A DNA stretch of 5,197 nucleotides, from assembly GCA_012032975.1 (NCBI GenBank), contig JAAUPU010000304.1:1-5197 (forward strand), read 5' to 3'. The position numbers were made by a program, and so were the translations under genes. This DNA comes from Caldilineaceae bacterium (GTDB lineage: Bacteria; Chloroflexota; Anaerolineae; Caldilineales; Caldilineaceae). A model generated the notes under the pieces. It made no database searches and was not told the origin of the DNA. It saw only the letters and a list, made by a program, of their open reading frames with translations. Below, one piece after another: positions 1-5,197 of the stretch. Every line of letters begins with the position of its first letter. Position 1 is the stretch's first letter.

Positions 1-587
1 GTCGTCGTATTGTTGAGGACGACCGTATCGGAAAAGATCGCGTTGGCCTCCTCGACCGAGACGCCGCCGCCGGGCAGTGAGGACAGACCCGCGACCAGAC
101 GGATGTTCTCGATGCGCACGTCAATGGCCGGATTGCTGCCGGGCGCCTCCGTCACAATGCGCAGGACGCGGCCCAGAGAAGTGGCGTTGATGCCGGTGGG
201 ATTGGCCACCGGATCAGAGAGGGTCCAGTTGGTCGTGGTGTAGCCGCCAGCCAGCGTCAACGTCTTGGAGATATAGACGGATTGCGCCGCGCCGCCGACG
301 CTGTTGACGCCAAAACACATGCCGGCGACCTTGACCGTGTCGCCAGCGGAAGCCGCGTCCACCGCTTCCTGGACTGCGCCAGCGTCTGTACTACCAAATA
401 CGGTGGTCCCATTGTCCGGCGTGGCGAAGCATTGATCCGACACGATTGCGCCCGCGTCCTGGCGCGTGGCCACTGTAAAAAGCAACGCCAAAAGCAGCGC
501 AAAGCCAAAGCCGCGCCAGATCTTCCTAAAGATCGAAAACGTGCGGGGAAAAAATCCTTCATCCGAGACTACCTGCTGTGCTGCCAT
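1..587 (-). CDS. Secreted right-handed beta-helix-type surface protein, N-terminal part (runs off left edge)
   Basis: The frame is open from an ATG at 587 (reading leftwards) to the window edge, giving 195 residues with no stop; the C-terminus is missing. The start is supported by AGGAGGG (601-595) seven bases upstream. Residues 1-26 are a long N-region with basic residues (R15, R21, K22, R25), residues 27-40 are hydrophobic (FGFALLLALLFTVA), and a signal-peptidase site is plausible after DAGA (residue 47), so export is likely. The mature part has two cysteines (C53, C91) flanking an AVQEAVDAASAGDTVKVAG segment, then YISKTLTLAGGY (105-116), DPVANPTG (125-132) and an IDVRIENIRL strand (155-164). 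This resembles the opening of parallel beta-helix proteins of the pectate-lyase/Omp type known from Chloroflexota. Such proteins are usually much longer and repetitive. The role is unknown; adhesion or polysaccharide binding would be guesses. The frame is intact throughout the visible part. Confidence 0.85.
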   Translation of the reverse strand, partial: MAAQQVVSDEGFFPRTFSIFRKIWRGFGFALLLALLFTVATRQDAGAIVSDQCFATPDNGTTVFGSTDAGAVQEAVDAASAGDTVKVAGMCFGVNSVGGAAQSVYISKTLTLAGGYTTTNWTLSDPVANPTGINATSLGRVLRIVTEAPGSNPAIDVRIENIRLVAGLSSLPGGGVSVEEANAIFSDTVVLNNTT

Positions 588-594
588 GTAGATT

Positions 595-601
595 CCCTCC
601 T
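595..601 (-). promoter_or_regulatory. Strong ribosome binding site of the secreted protein gene
   Basis: On the minus strand this reads AGGAGGG, seven bases before the ATG at 587. It is the best Shine-Dalgarno match in the window and decides the start of the secreted protein. The plus-strand genes have only weak or no such sites. Confidence 0.75.
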
Positions 602-694
602 GGCAATGTAAGAGTGGCGACCGCGTGTCATCTGTCGGAAATCTGGGGTCGGGTGCGGCGCCACGGAAATGTCGATCCCCAACCATTCCACTCT

Positions 695-721
695 ATCATA
701 CTGACGCAGATTATGCCTCAA
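695..721 (-). promoter_or_regulatory. Possible promoter of the secreted protein gene
   Basis: On the minus strand, TTGAGG (721-716) is followed after 15 bases by TATGAT (700-695). The -10 box matches five of six consensus bases; the -35 box is weaker and the spacer is short. Transcription would start near 688 and leave a leader of about 100 bases before the ATG at 587. The 177-base gap between the GNAT stop and this gene allows a separate promoter. No convincing terminator hairpin was seen in the gap. Confidence 0.3.
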
Positions 722-764
722 ATTCGGGCTGGAAGCTCATGCACAGCACGCTCACAGACGCCAA

Positions 765-1517
765 TCATCCGCTCTCTCGATAGTGGTACTCATAGCGCGT
801 GGCAAAACCGGCAGACGCATAGAGTCGCAGCGCGGGCAGGTTGTCAACCATGACCTGGAGATAGGCGCAGGTCATACCCTCTTCAATAGCCCACGCTGCC
901 AGGCTATTGACCAACGCTCGACCCACGCCGCGCCGCCGGAATGCTGTCAGTGTCGTCATATTGAAGAGACCCAGCCAGCCATTGGCCGCTACGCCTGACC
1001 CTACCGCAATGATTTCGCCTTCTATGATCGCACGAGCAAACGCGGTGGCCGGCGGGATGCGCTCCAAAATGGCGCGACGGGTCTCTGCGGACGGTCCAGA
1101 AAGTTGCTCGGCTCGGCAATAGGCGGAGAACCAGGCATCATCCACCTCATCGGAGAGGATCACGTCCACCCCCTCGGCAGTTCGAGGAGAGGCGCAGACC
1201 CTGCTCAACGCCGCGATCTGAACTGCGGTGTGCGACACGGCTTCATAGCCCCGCTCGGCCAGCCGTTGATCCAGATCCGCTGGCTGCATCGCCGGTGAAA
1301 TCTGGTAGCGGACGGGTGCATGGCGCGCCCTGTAGAAGCGCTCGACCTGCTGCATGAGTTCGTCCACGTCCGCGGCTGAGTCCAGGTGATTGGGCCAGAC
1401 CGAGTTAGCGCGACGCGTCACGCCGTGGTTGTAGCGCAACCGCCATCCGTCGCGTATCACGACCTCTGCAGCGGGCCAGGCGTCGAATGCTACTGTTTCC
1501 AATTCAAGCGTCGTCAT
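765..1517 (-). CDS. GNAT family N-acetyltransferase (Rv0428c-like)
   Basis: A 250-residue protein predicted to transfer an acetyl group from acetyl-CoA to an unknown amine acceptor in the cytoplasm. The GNAT fold is at the C-terminus: motif A, the acetyl-CoA pyrophosphate loop RRRGVGRAL, is at residues 194-202, and motif B is at about 219-238, with N226 and LYASAGF containing the usual tyrosine (Y233). The N-terminal half carries DGWRLRY and [11 protein letters not shown] (residues 23-42), a pattern I associate with the Rv0428c-type group of two-part GNAT proteins. The frame stays open upstream to 1637, but the ATG at 1517 is chosen because GAGGAG lies nine bases upstream, the protein then begins with family-like sequence, and a longer start would overlap the divergent methyltransferase. 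It is followed 177 bases later by the secreted protein gene on the same strand. The substrate cannot be read from the sequence. Confidence 0.88.
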   Translation of the reverse strand: MTTLELETVAFDAWPAAEVVIRDGWRLRYNHGVTRRANSVWPNHLDSAADVDELMQQVERFYRARHAPVRYQISPAMQPADLDQRLAERGYEAVSHTAVQIAALSRVCASPRTAEGVDVILSDEVDDAWFSAYCRAEQLSGPSAETRRAILERIPPATAFARAIIEGEIIAVGSGVAANGWLGLFNMTTLTAFRRRGVGRALVNSLAAWAIEEGMTCAYLQVMVDNLPALRLYASAGFATRYEYHYRESG

Positions 1518-1560
1518 CGCCTTGCACTCCTCACTGGCAACCCAAAATGCCCGTTCGCTT

Positions 1561-1594
1561 TTGTCCCCGTCGGCTTCTATGCTACACTCCACCC
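1561..1594 (+). promoter_or_regulatory. Possible leaderless-type promoter of the class I methyltransferase
   Basis: TTGTCC (1561-1566) and TACACT (1583-1588) are separated by 16 bases, each matching four of six consensus bases. The -10 box ends only six bases before the ATG at 1595, and no Shine-Dalgarno sequence precedes that ATG. A TANNNT box this close to the start codon is the arrangement known for leaderless mRNAs in several bacterial phyla. The boxes are weak, so this is tentative. The 77-base region 1518-1594 must also hold the promoter of the divergent GNAT gene or lie close to it, but I found no convincing one on the minus strand. Confidence 0.3.
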
Positions 1595-2516
1595 ATGAGC
1601 AAAACATCATCTGAACCCATCGCTGCACCCACCGCAACGACCATCAACAGCGACTACACCCTGCTGGACTCAGGCGACATGGCCAAGTTGGAGCAGGTGG
1701 GCAAGTTTACGTTGGTTCGCCCAGCGCCCCAGGCGATCTGGCCACCTCAACGTTCTGCCGGGGAATGGAAACGCGCCCACGCAGTCTTTACCCGCGACGC
1801 CAGCGGTGGCGGTCAGTGGGAGTTTGATGAGCGCGTCAGCCGCCGCGAGTTCGACATACTCTATAACAACCTCTCTTTCCAGATCAAACTCACCGACTTT
1901 GGCCACATAGGTCTCTTCCCGGAACAGACCGACAACTGGGATTGGCTGCGCGAGAAGATTCGCACGCGCATGGCCCACAGCAACCGCAACGTGCATGTGC
2001 TCAACCTCTTCGCCTACACCGGCGGCAGCACGCTGGCTGCGAGCCAGGCCGGCGCCCATGTGGTGCATGTCGATGCGGCCAAGGGCGTGGTGGACTGGGC
2101 GCGCAAGAATGCCCAACTCTGCCGCATGGACGACCGGCCCATCCGCTGGCTGGTGGACGACGCGGTCAAGTTTGTCAAACGGGTAAGTGCGGACGCGGCC
2201 ATAGCTATCAGGGCATCATCCTCGACCCGCCTTCTTTTGGCCGCGGTCCCAAGGGCGAGGTCTTCAAGATCGAAAAAGACCTGATCCCGCTGCTCGAAGA
2301 GTGTGCGACCTTACTCGCCAGGGATGCCTTTTCGTACTCTACAGTTGTCACACGCCGGGCTTCACGCCCATCAGCATGAGCAACCAACTGACTACCGTCC
2401 TCGGCAAGCGCGGCGGTCAGATCGAAAGCGGCGAGATGACCATCCCCGAACGAAGCGGACGGTTGCTGCCCAGCGGCGTCTACGCCCGCTGGTCTGCCGA
2501 CGACACAGCCGGGTAA
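1595..2516 (+). CDS. Class I SAM-dependent methyltransferase, COG1092/RlmI-like (two frame breaks)
   Basis: About 307 residues once two single-base frame breaks are corrected (near 2181-2186 and 2327-2328), a normal length for this group. It is expected to methylate RNA, probably ribosomal, using S-adenosylmethionine. The N-terminal 100 residues form the family-specific region ([15 protein letters not shown] at 37-51). SAM-binding motif I is [16 protein letters not shown] (135-150), followed by the acidic end of strand beta2 (HVDAAKG, 158-164). The motif IV equivalent is [14 protein letters not shown] (209-222), and a YSCHTPGF segment sits at 250-257. The three frames used are 1595 to about 2185, about 2185 to 2328, and about 2328 to 2516; each carries conserved family sequence right up to the break. 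The ATG at 1595 lacks a Shine-Dalgarno sequence. It lies 32 bases before the SpoU methyltransferase gene, probably in the same operon. If the breaks are real, the gene is a pseudogene; I think sequence error is more likely. The exact RNA target is unknown. Confidence 0.82.
2181..2186 (+). other. Frame break 1 (probable missing base) in the class I methyltransferase
   Basis: Before this point the protein reads through DDAVKFVKR in one frame; after it, [14 protein letters not shown] continues in the frame one base back. Adding one A to the AA run (2185-2186) or one G to the GGG run (2181-2183) joins them with no loss of family sequence. Left uncorrected, translation ends at 2284. Confidence 0.8.
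2327..2328 (+). other. Frame break 2 (probable missing C) in the class I methyltransferase
   Basis: The second frame ends its family-like sequence at LLARDA, and the third begins [12 protein letters not shown]. One extra C in the CC run gives [14 protein letters not shown] in a single frame. Without it the second frame stops at 2379. Confidence 0.82.
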
Positions 2517-2548
2517 GGTTGCCCTTTGGCTGACCGCGGCCTCTTGTG

Positions 2549-3357
2549 ATGACCCTTCTTATTTCCAGCCTTCAAAACGAACGTATCAAAGAGTTGATCC
2601 GTCTGGGCAAACGGCGGGTGCGCGATGCGCGGGGCGTCACCCTGGTCGAGGGCGTGCGCGAGATCGGCCATGCGTTGGCCGCCGGCGGAAAACTGGCAGA
2701 GGTCTACGTCTGCCCGGAGTTGACTGTCGGCGGAGAAGCAAGGCGCTGTTGTCCCAGCTAGACGCGGCCTGCGTGGACGGTTGCGAAATGGTTCATGTCA
2801 GCCGCGCCGTCTATGCCAAGATCGCCTATCGGGCCGACAGCGGGGGCGTGGTGGCCGTCTTCGCCTGTGCGTCGCGTTTGCTCGACGACCTGCCGATTGG
2901 GCAACCGGCGTTTCTGGCCGTGGTCGAAGGTGTGGAGAAGCCTGGCAACCTGGGCGCCATCCTGCGCACCGCCGATGCCGTGGGCGTAGATGGGCTGATC
3001 GTCTGCGGCGGCGCCACCGACCTCTACAACCCCAATGTGGTGCGCGCCAGCCTGGGCGCGCTCTTTACCGTTCCCGTGGCCGAGGCAACGACCGAACAGA
3101 CCATCGCCTGGCTGCGCGACCGCCAGATCGCATTGGTCGCGGCCACGCCCGATGCGGCTGCCAACTACACAACGGTGGACCTTAGCGGCCCGGTCGCTGT
3201 CGCCCTGGGCAGCGAGGCGTTTGGCTTGTCTCCCGCGCTGCACGCCGCCGCAGAGCACCACGTTTCGATTCCCATGCGCGGGCGCGTGGACAGCCTCAAT
3301 CTTTCTACATCCACCGCGCTTCTGCTCTATGAGGTTCTGCGCCAACGCTCGCGCTAA
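2549..3357 (+). CDS. SpoU/TrmH family RNA 2'-O-methyltransferase (one frame break)
   Basis: About 269 residues after correcting one single-base break near 2736-2737. It is predicted to methylate the ribose 2'-OH of a tRNA or rRNA nucleotide with SAM, in the cytoplasm. The N-terminal part (residues 1-105) is the substrate-binding region typical of RlmB/TsnR-like members, beginning MTLLISSLQNERIKEL. The SPOUT knot motifs are all present: motif 1 around 127-146 with N134 and the likely catalytic R140 (GNLGAILRTADAVG), motif 2 VALGSEAFGLS at 218-228, and motif 3 IPMRGRVDSLNLSTSTAL at 241-258. The ATG at 2549 is preferred because it gives the usual family N-terminus; a GTG three bases upstream is an alternative. 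No good ribosome binding site precedes either, which suggests translational dependence on the upstream gene 32 bases away. The exact target (for example 23S rRNA G2251 as for RlmB) cannot be assigned. Confidence 0.88.
2736..2737 (+). other. Frame break 3 (probable missing A) in the SpoU methyltransferase gene
   Basis: The first frame reads to VCPELTVGGE and would then stop at 2761. The frame one base back continues KALLSQLDAACVDG into the catalytic domain. One more A in the AA run restores a single frame reading GGESKALLSQL. A downstream in-frame start would lose the whole N-terminal domain, so an intact gene with an indel error is the simpler reading. Confidence 0.85.
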
Positions 3358-3407
3358 ATCCCGACGCTTGGAAGCCTCACTACTGCGTGCCGAGAGCCGT
3401 TCCATTA

Positions 3408-3421
3408 TCGTGTGGACACGA
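3408..3421. repeat. Perfect 6-base inverted repeat (operator-like palindrome)
   Basis: TCGTGT-GG-ACACGA is a perfect inverted repeat with a two-base centre. It lies 51 bases after the methyltransferase stop and 69 bases before the -35 box of the ftsH promoter candidate. With no T run after it, it is not a typical terminator. A small regulator binding site is possible, but a palindrome of this size can also occur by chance. Confidence 0.3.
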
Positions 3422-3433
3422 CGAGACGAAGCG

Positions 3434-3503
3434 TTGACGTAACGTAGCTCAGTCGCATGTGACGCGGCATCGGGGTTTGGCGCATTTGTTTGACGTAATA
3501 TAG
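3434..3503 (+). repeat. Direct repeat TTGACGTAA(C/T)(G/A)TAG, two copies 56 bases apart
   Basis: Copy 1 is at 3434-3447 and copy 2 at 3490-3503; 12 of 14 bases match. Similarity continues loosely after a three-base gap (AGTCGCATGTGAC against AGTCGGTATGTTAGAC). Copy 2 supplies the -35 box of the promoter candidate before ftsH, while copy 1 lacks a good -10 box. Confidence 0.5.
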
Positions 3504-3518
3504 TCGGTATGTTAGACT
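3490..3518 (+). promoter_or_regulatory. Sigma-70-like promoter candidate for ftsH
   Basis: TTGACG (3490-3495, five of six consensus bases) is followed at the ideal 17-base spacing by TAGACT (3513-3518, four of six). Transcription would begin near 3525, leaving an untranslated leader of about 160 bases before the ATG at 3684. This is the best promoter match I see in the window and suggests ftsH is a separate transcription unit from the methyltransferases. Confidence 0.5.
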
Positions 3519-3683
3519 TTTTGCTACGAATTTGGATGCCGTTTTGTCTTTTGGACAGACTGCAATGACCAGGCTGCACCATCCCCAATATTCTCGATGT
3601 AACCGAAGGCGCCATTTATATGTTGCCGCACCGCCCCAAACCAAACGGATGGTGTTAACCCTAGAGCAGCCACAGGAACTGAT

Positions 3684-5197
3684 ATGAATTCGAGAAGAGT
3701 CCGTAGTGGTGTCATCTACTTCTTGCTGTTGATCGCGCTCGGTGCATTTCTCTACGCGTCCTTTGCCCGCCGACCGAGCAATGCATCGGCTACCTTGGCG
3801 ATTGCTGAAGTCGCCGACCTGGTGCGTAGCGGCAATGTCGAGTCGTTGAGCACCAAGAACAACAAAGTCACCGTCGTCAAAACCACTGACGAGGTGCTTG
3901 AATCGCGCACGGAAGCCACTGTGGGCCTGGTCGAAACGTTGAGCAACCTCGGCGTGACCCCCGAACAGATCAAGCGTGTTCAGATCAGCGTTGAGTCACC
4001 CAGTGTGTGGGAAAACTGGAGCGGTATATTGTTGGCGCTGCTGCCCTTGCTCCTTTTGGGTGCGTTCTTCTTCTTCATCCTGCGCCAGGCCCAGGGCGCT
4101 GGCAACCAGGCATTCAGCTTTGGCAAGAGCCGCGCACGCATGTTCACTGGGGATCGCCCCACGGTGATGTTTACCGATGTGGCCGGCAACGACGAAGCCA
4201 AGCAAGAGCTGGAAGAAGTCGTCGAGTTTCTGAAGGAGCCGGAGAAATTCGCCAGCCTCGGTGCGCGCATCCCCAAGGGTGTGCTGCTGGTCGGTCCTCC
4301 CGGTACTGGCAAGACCTTGATGGCCAAGGCCGTTTCCGGCGAAGCGGGTGTGCCCTTCTTTAGCATCTCCGGTTCGGAATTTGTGGAAATGTTTGTCGGT
4401 GTGGGCGCGAGCCGTGTGCGCGATCTCTTTGAGCAGGCCAAGAAAAATTCGCCCTGCATCATCTTCATCGATGAGATCGACGCGGTGGGTCGTCACCGTG
4501 GCGCCGGCATGGGCGGCTCCCACGACGAACGTGAGCAGACCCTCAACCAGATCCTCGTGGAGATGGATGGCTTCGACACCGATACGAATGTGATTTTGGT
4601 GGCCGCCACCAATCGCCCAGACATCCTGGACCCTGCGCTGCTGCGCCCGGGCCGCTTCGACCGCCGCGTCACCATGGATGCGCCCGATCTGAAGGGTCGC
4701 CGCGCGATCCTGGATGTGCATGTGCGAGGCAAGCCATTGGCTACCGATGTCGACCTGGAAGTGGTTGCAAAACAGACGCCCGGTTTTTCTGGCGCAGACA
4801 TCGAAAACCTGGTCAACGAGGCCGCCATTCTTGCCGCTCGCCGCAACCGCCGTTCGGTCAGCATGGACGAATTCCAGGAAGCCATCGAGCGGGTTTTGGC
4901 CGGACCAGAACGGCGCAGCCGGCTGATGTCGATGAAAGAAAAAGAGATCGTGGCCTACCATGAAGCAGGCCATGCGATCGCCATGCATGTGCTGCCCAAC
5001 CACGACCCCGTCCACAAGATCACCATCGTGCCCCGCGGCATGGCCGGCGGCTACACCATGAGCCTGCCCGATGAAGAGACCCAACTGGTCACAAAAGAGA
5101 AATTCAGAGATATGCTGGTGGCGCTTCTGGGGCGGGCGCGTGGCCGAGGAGATCAAGTTTGGCGACGTGACCACCGGCGCCAGCAACGACCTGGAAC
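3684..5197 (+). CDS. ftsH: ATP-dependent zinc metalloprotease FtsH, N-terminal part (runs off right edge; one frame break)
   Basis: About 504 residues are visible, ending in the protease domain. FtsH is a membrane-anchored hexameric AAA+ protease that extracts and degrades misfolded membrane proteins and short-lived regulators. Transmembrane segments are at about 10-27 and 114-134, with a loop of about 85 residues between them, expected outside the membrane. The AAA+ domain has Walker A GPPGTGKT (204-211), pore loop FVGVG (237-241), Walker B IIFIDEID (259-266), and the second region of homology with [20 protein letters not shown] (308-327), including arginine fingers R324 and R327. The zinc site is HEAGH (426-430), with the third ligand probably D502 in ASNDLE just before the edge. 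The ATG at 3684 is supported by AGGA six bases upstream and by the position of the first membrane segment. One extra base near 5129-5132 breaks the frame inside the conserved [10 protein letters not shown] sequence. The missing part should hold the rest of the protease domain. Confidence 0.96.
   Translation, partial: MNSRRVRSGVIYFLLLIALGAFLYASFARRPSNASATLAIAEVADLVRSGNVESLSTKNNKVTVVKTTDEVLESRTEATVGLVETLSNLGVTPEQIKRVQISVESPSVWENWSGILLALLPLLLLGAFFFFILRQAQGAGNQAFSFGKSRARMFTGDRPTVMFTDVAGNDEAKQELEEVVEFLKEPEKFASLGARIPKGVLLVGPPGTGKTLMAKAVSGEAGVPFFSISGSEFVEMFVGVGASRVRDLFEQAKKNSPCIIFIDEIDAVGRHRGAGMGGSHDEREQTLNQILVEMDGFDTDTNVILVAATNRPDILDPALLRPGRFDRRVTMDAPDLKGRRAILDVHVRGKPLATDVDLEVVAKQTPGFSGADIENLVNEAAILAARRNRRSVSMDEFQEAIERVLAGPERRSRLMSMKEKEIVAYHEAGHAIAMHVLPNHDPVHKITIVPRGMAGGYTMSLPDEETQLVTKEKFRDMLVALLGRARGRGDQVWRRDHRRQQRPG
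5129..5132 (+). other. Frame break 4 (probable extra G) in ftsH
   Basis: The original frame degenerates to [13 protein letters not shown], while removing one G from the GGGG run gives [20 protein letters not shown], the canonical FtsH sequence, including the run-up to the third zinc ligand. The break lies in one of the most conserved stretches of the protein, so an extra base in the read is the likely cause. Confidence 0.92.

Larger units (their letters stand above)
3358..3683. other. 326-base non-coding stretch upstream of ftsH
   Basis: I see no credible gene on either strand here; the short open frames lack a ribosome binding site and recognisable sequence. The stretch is locally more AT-rich than the flanking genes. 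It holds a 14-base palindrome (3408-3421), a 14-base direct repeat (3434-3447 and 3490-3503), a sigma-70-like promoter (3490-3518) and a leader of about 160 bases before ftsH. No hairpin followed by a T run marks the end of the methyltransferase unit. Confidence 0.6.

Noticed and set aside
282..853. Plus-strand open frames of 109 and 91 codons opposite and beyond the secreted protein gene
   Set aside because: They are antisense to the well-supported signal-peptide protein or cross its upstream gap, with no ribosome binding site and no recognisable sequence.
1518..1637. A 40-codon N-terminal extension of the GNAT acetyltransferase
   Set aside because: The extension overlaps the start of the divergent methyltransferase and looks unlike the family. 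The ATG at 1517 has a Shine-Dalgarno site and a family-like N-terminus.
2181..2186. Programmed -1 ribosomal frameshifting in the class I methyltransferase
   Set aside because: No X-XXY-YYZ slippery heptamer is present and no strong downstream structure is evident. Similar breaks in two further genes point to a common technical cause.
2517..2548. Possible hairpin between the two methyltransferase genes
   Set aside because: Only imperfect pairing (GGTTGCC with GGCTGACC) and no T run; too weak to call a terminator, and the 32-base gap fits an operon.
2758..3615. A 285-codon open frame on the minus strand opposite the SpoU methyltransferase gene
   Set aside because: It mirrors the codon pattern of the conserved plus-strand gene, and its upstream part crosses the non-coding stretch without a ribosome binding site or recognisable sequence.
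3996..5186. A 396-codon open frame on the minus strand opposite ftsH
   Set aside because: It lies entirely antisense to clear FtsH sequence, contains low-complexity His/Ala/Gly-rich shadow translation and has no family resemblance. Long antisense frames are expected opposite GC-rich genes.

Overview
The window is moderately GC-rich bacterial chromosome, probably from a member of the Chloroflexota (Anaerolineae/Caldilineae-like). This is inferred mainly from the truncated secreted protein at the left edge. Its N-terminal module (AVDAASAGDTVKVAG, then YISKTLTLAGGYTTTNW and DPVANPT) resembles modules I know from secreted beta-helix proteins of that phylum. No rRNA, tRNA, CRISPR array, insertion sequence or phage gene is visible.

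Layout. The left third (1-1517) is on the minus strand. A GNAT acetyltransferase (765-1517) lies upstream of the 5' part of a secreted beta-helix-type protein (1-587), which runs off the left edge. A 77-base divergent intergenic region (1518-1594) separates these from plus-strand genes. Two RNA-methyltransferase-type genes come first and look like one transcription unit with a 32-base gap: a COG1092-like class I SAM-dependent methyltransferase (1595-2516) and a SpoU/TrmH methyltransferase (2549-3357). A 326-base non-coding stretch follows (3358-3683), carrying a good sigma-70-like promoter inside a partly duplicated sequence. The 5' part of ftsH (3684 to the right edge) comes last and encodes the membrane-anchored AAA+ zinc protease.

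The most notable feature is that three of the five genes need reading-frame corrections at four places (about 2181-2186, 2327-2328, 2736-2737 and 5129-5132). Each is explained by one missing or one extra base in a short homopolymer run, and the protein on both sides of each break is well conserved. This pattern fits sequencing or assembly indels better than gene decay or programmed frameshifting. Both methyltransferases and FtsH are therefore described as probably intact genes.

Functionally this is mostly housekeeping: RNA modification, membrane protein quality control, a GNAT enzyme and one cell-surface or secreted protein. I see no evidence of a new multi-gene system. The points worth a second look are the frameshift cluster, the duplicated promoter element before ftsH, a possible leaderless promoter for the first methyltransferase, a cysteine in that enzyme at a possible catalytic position, and the secreted protein.
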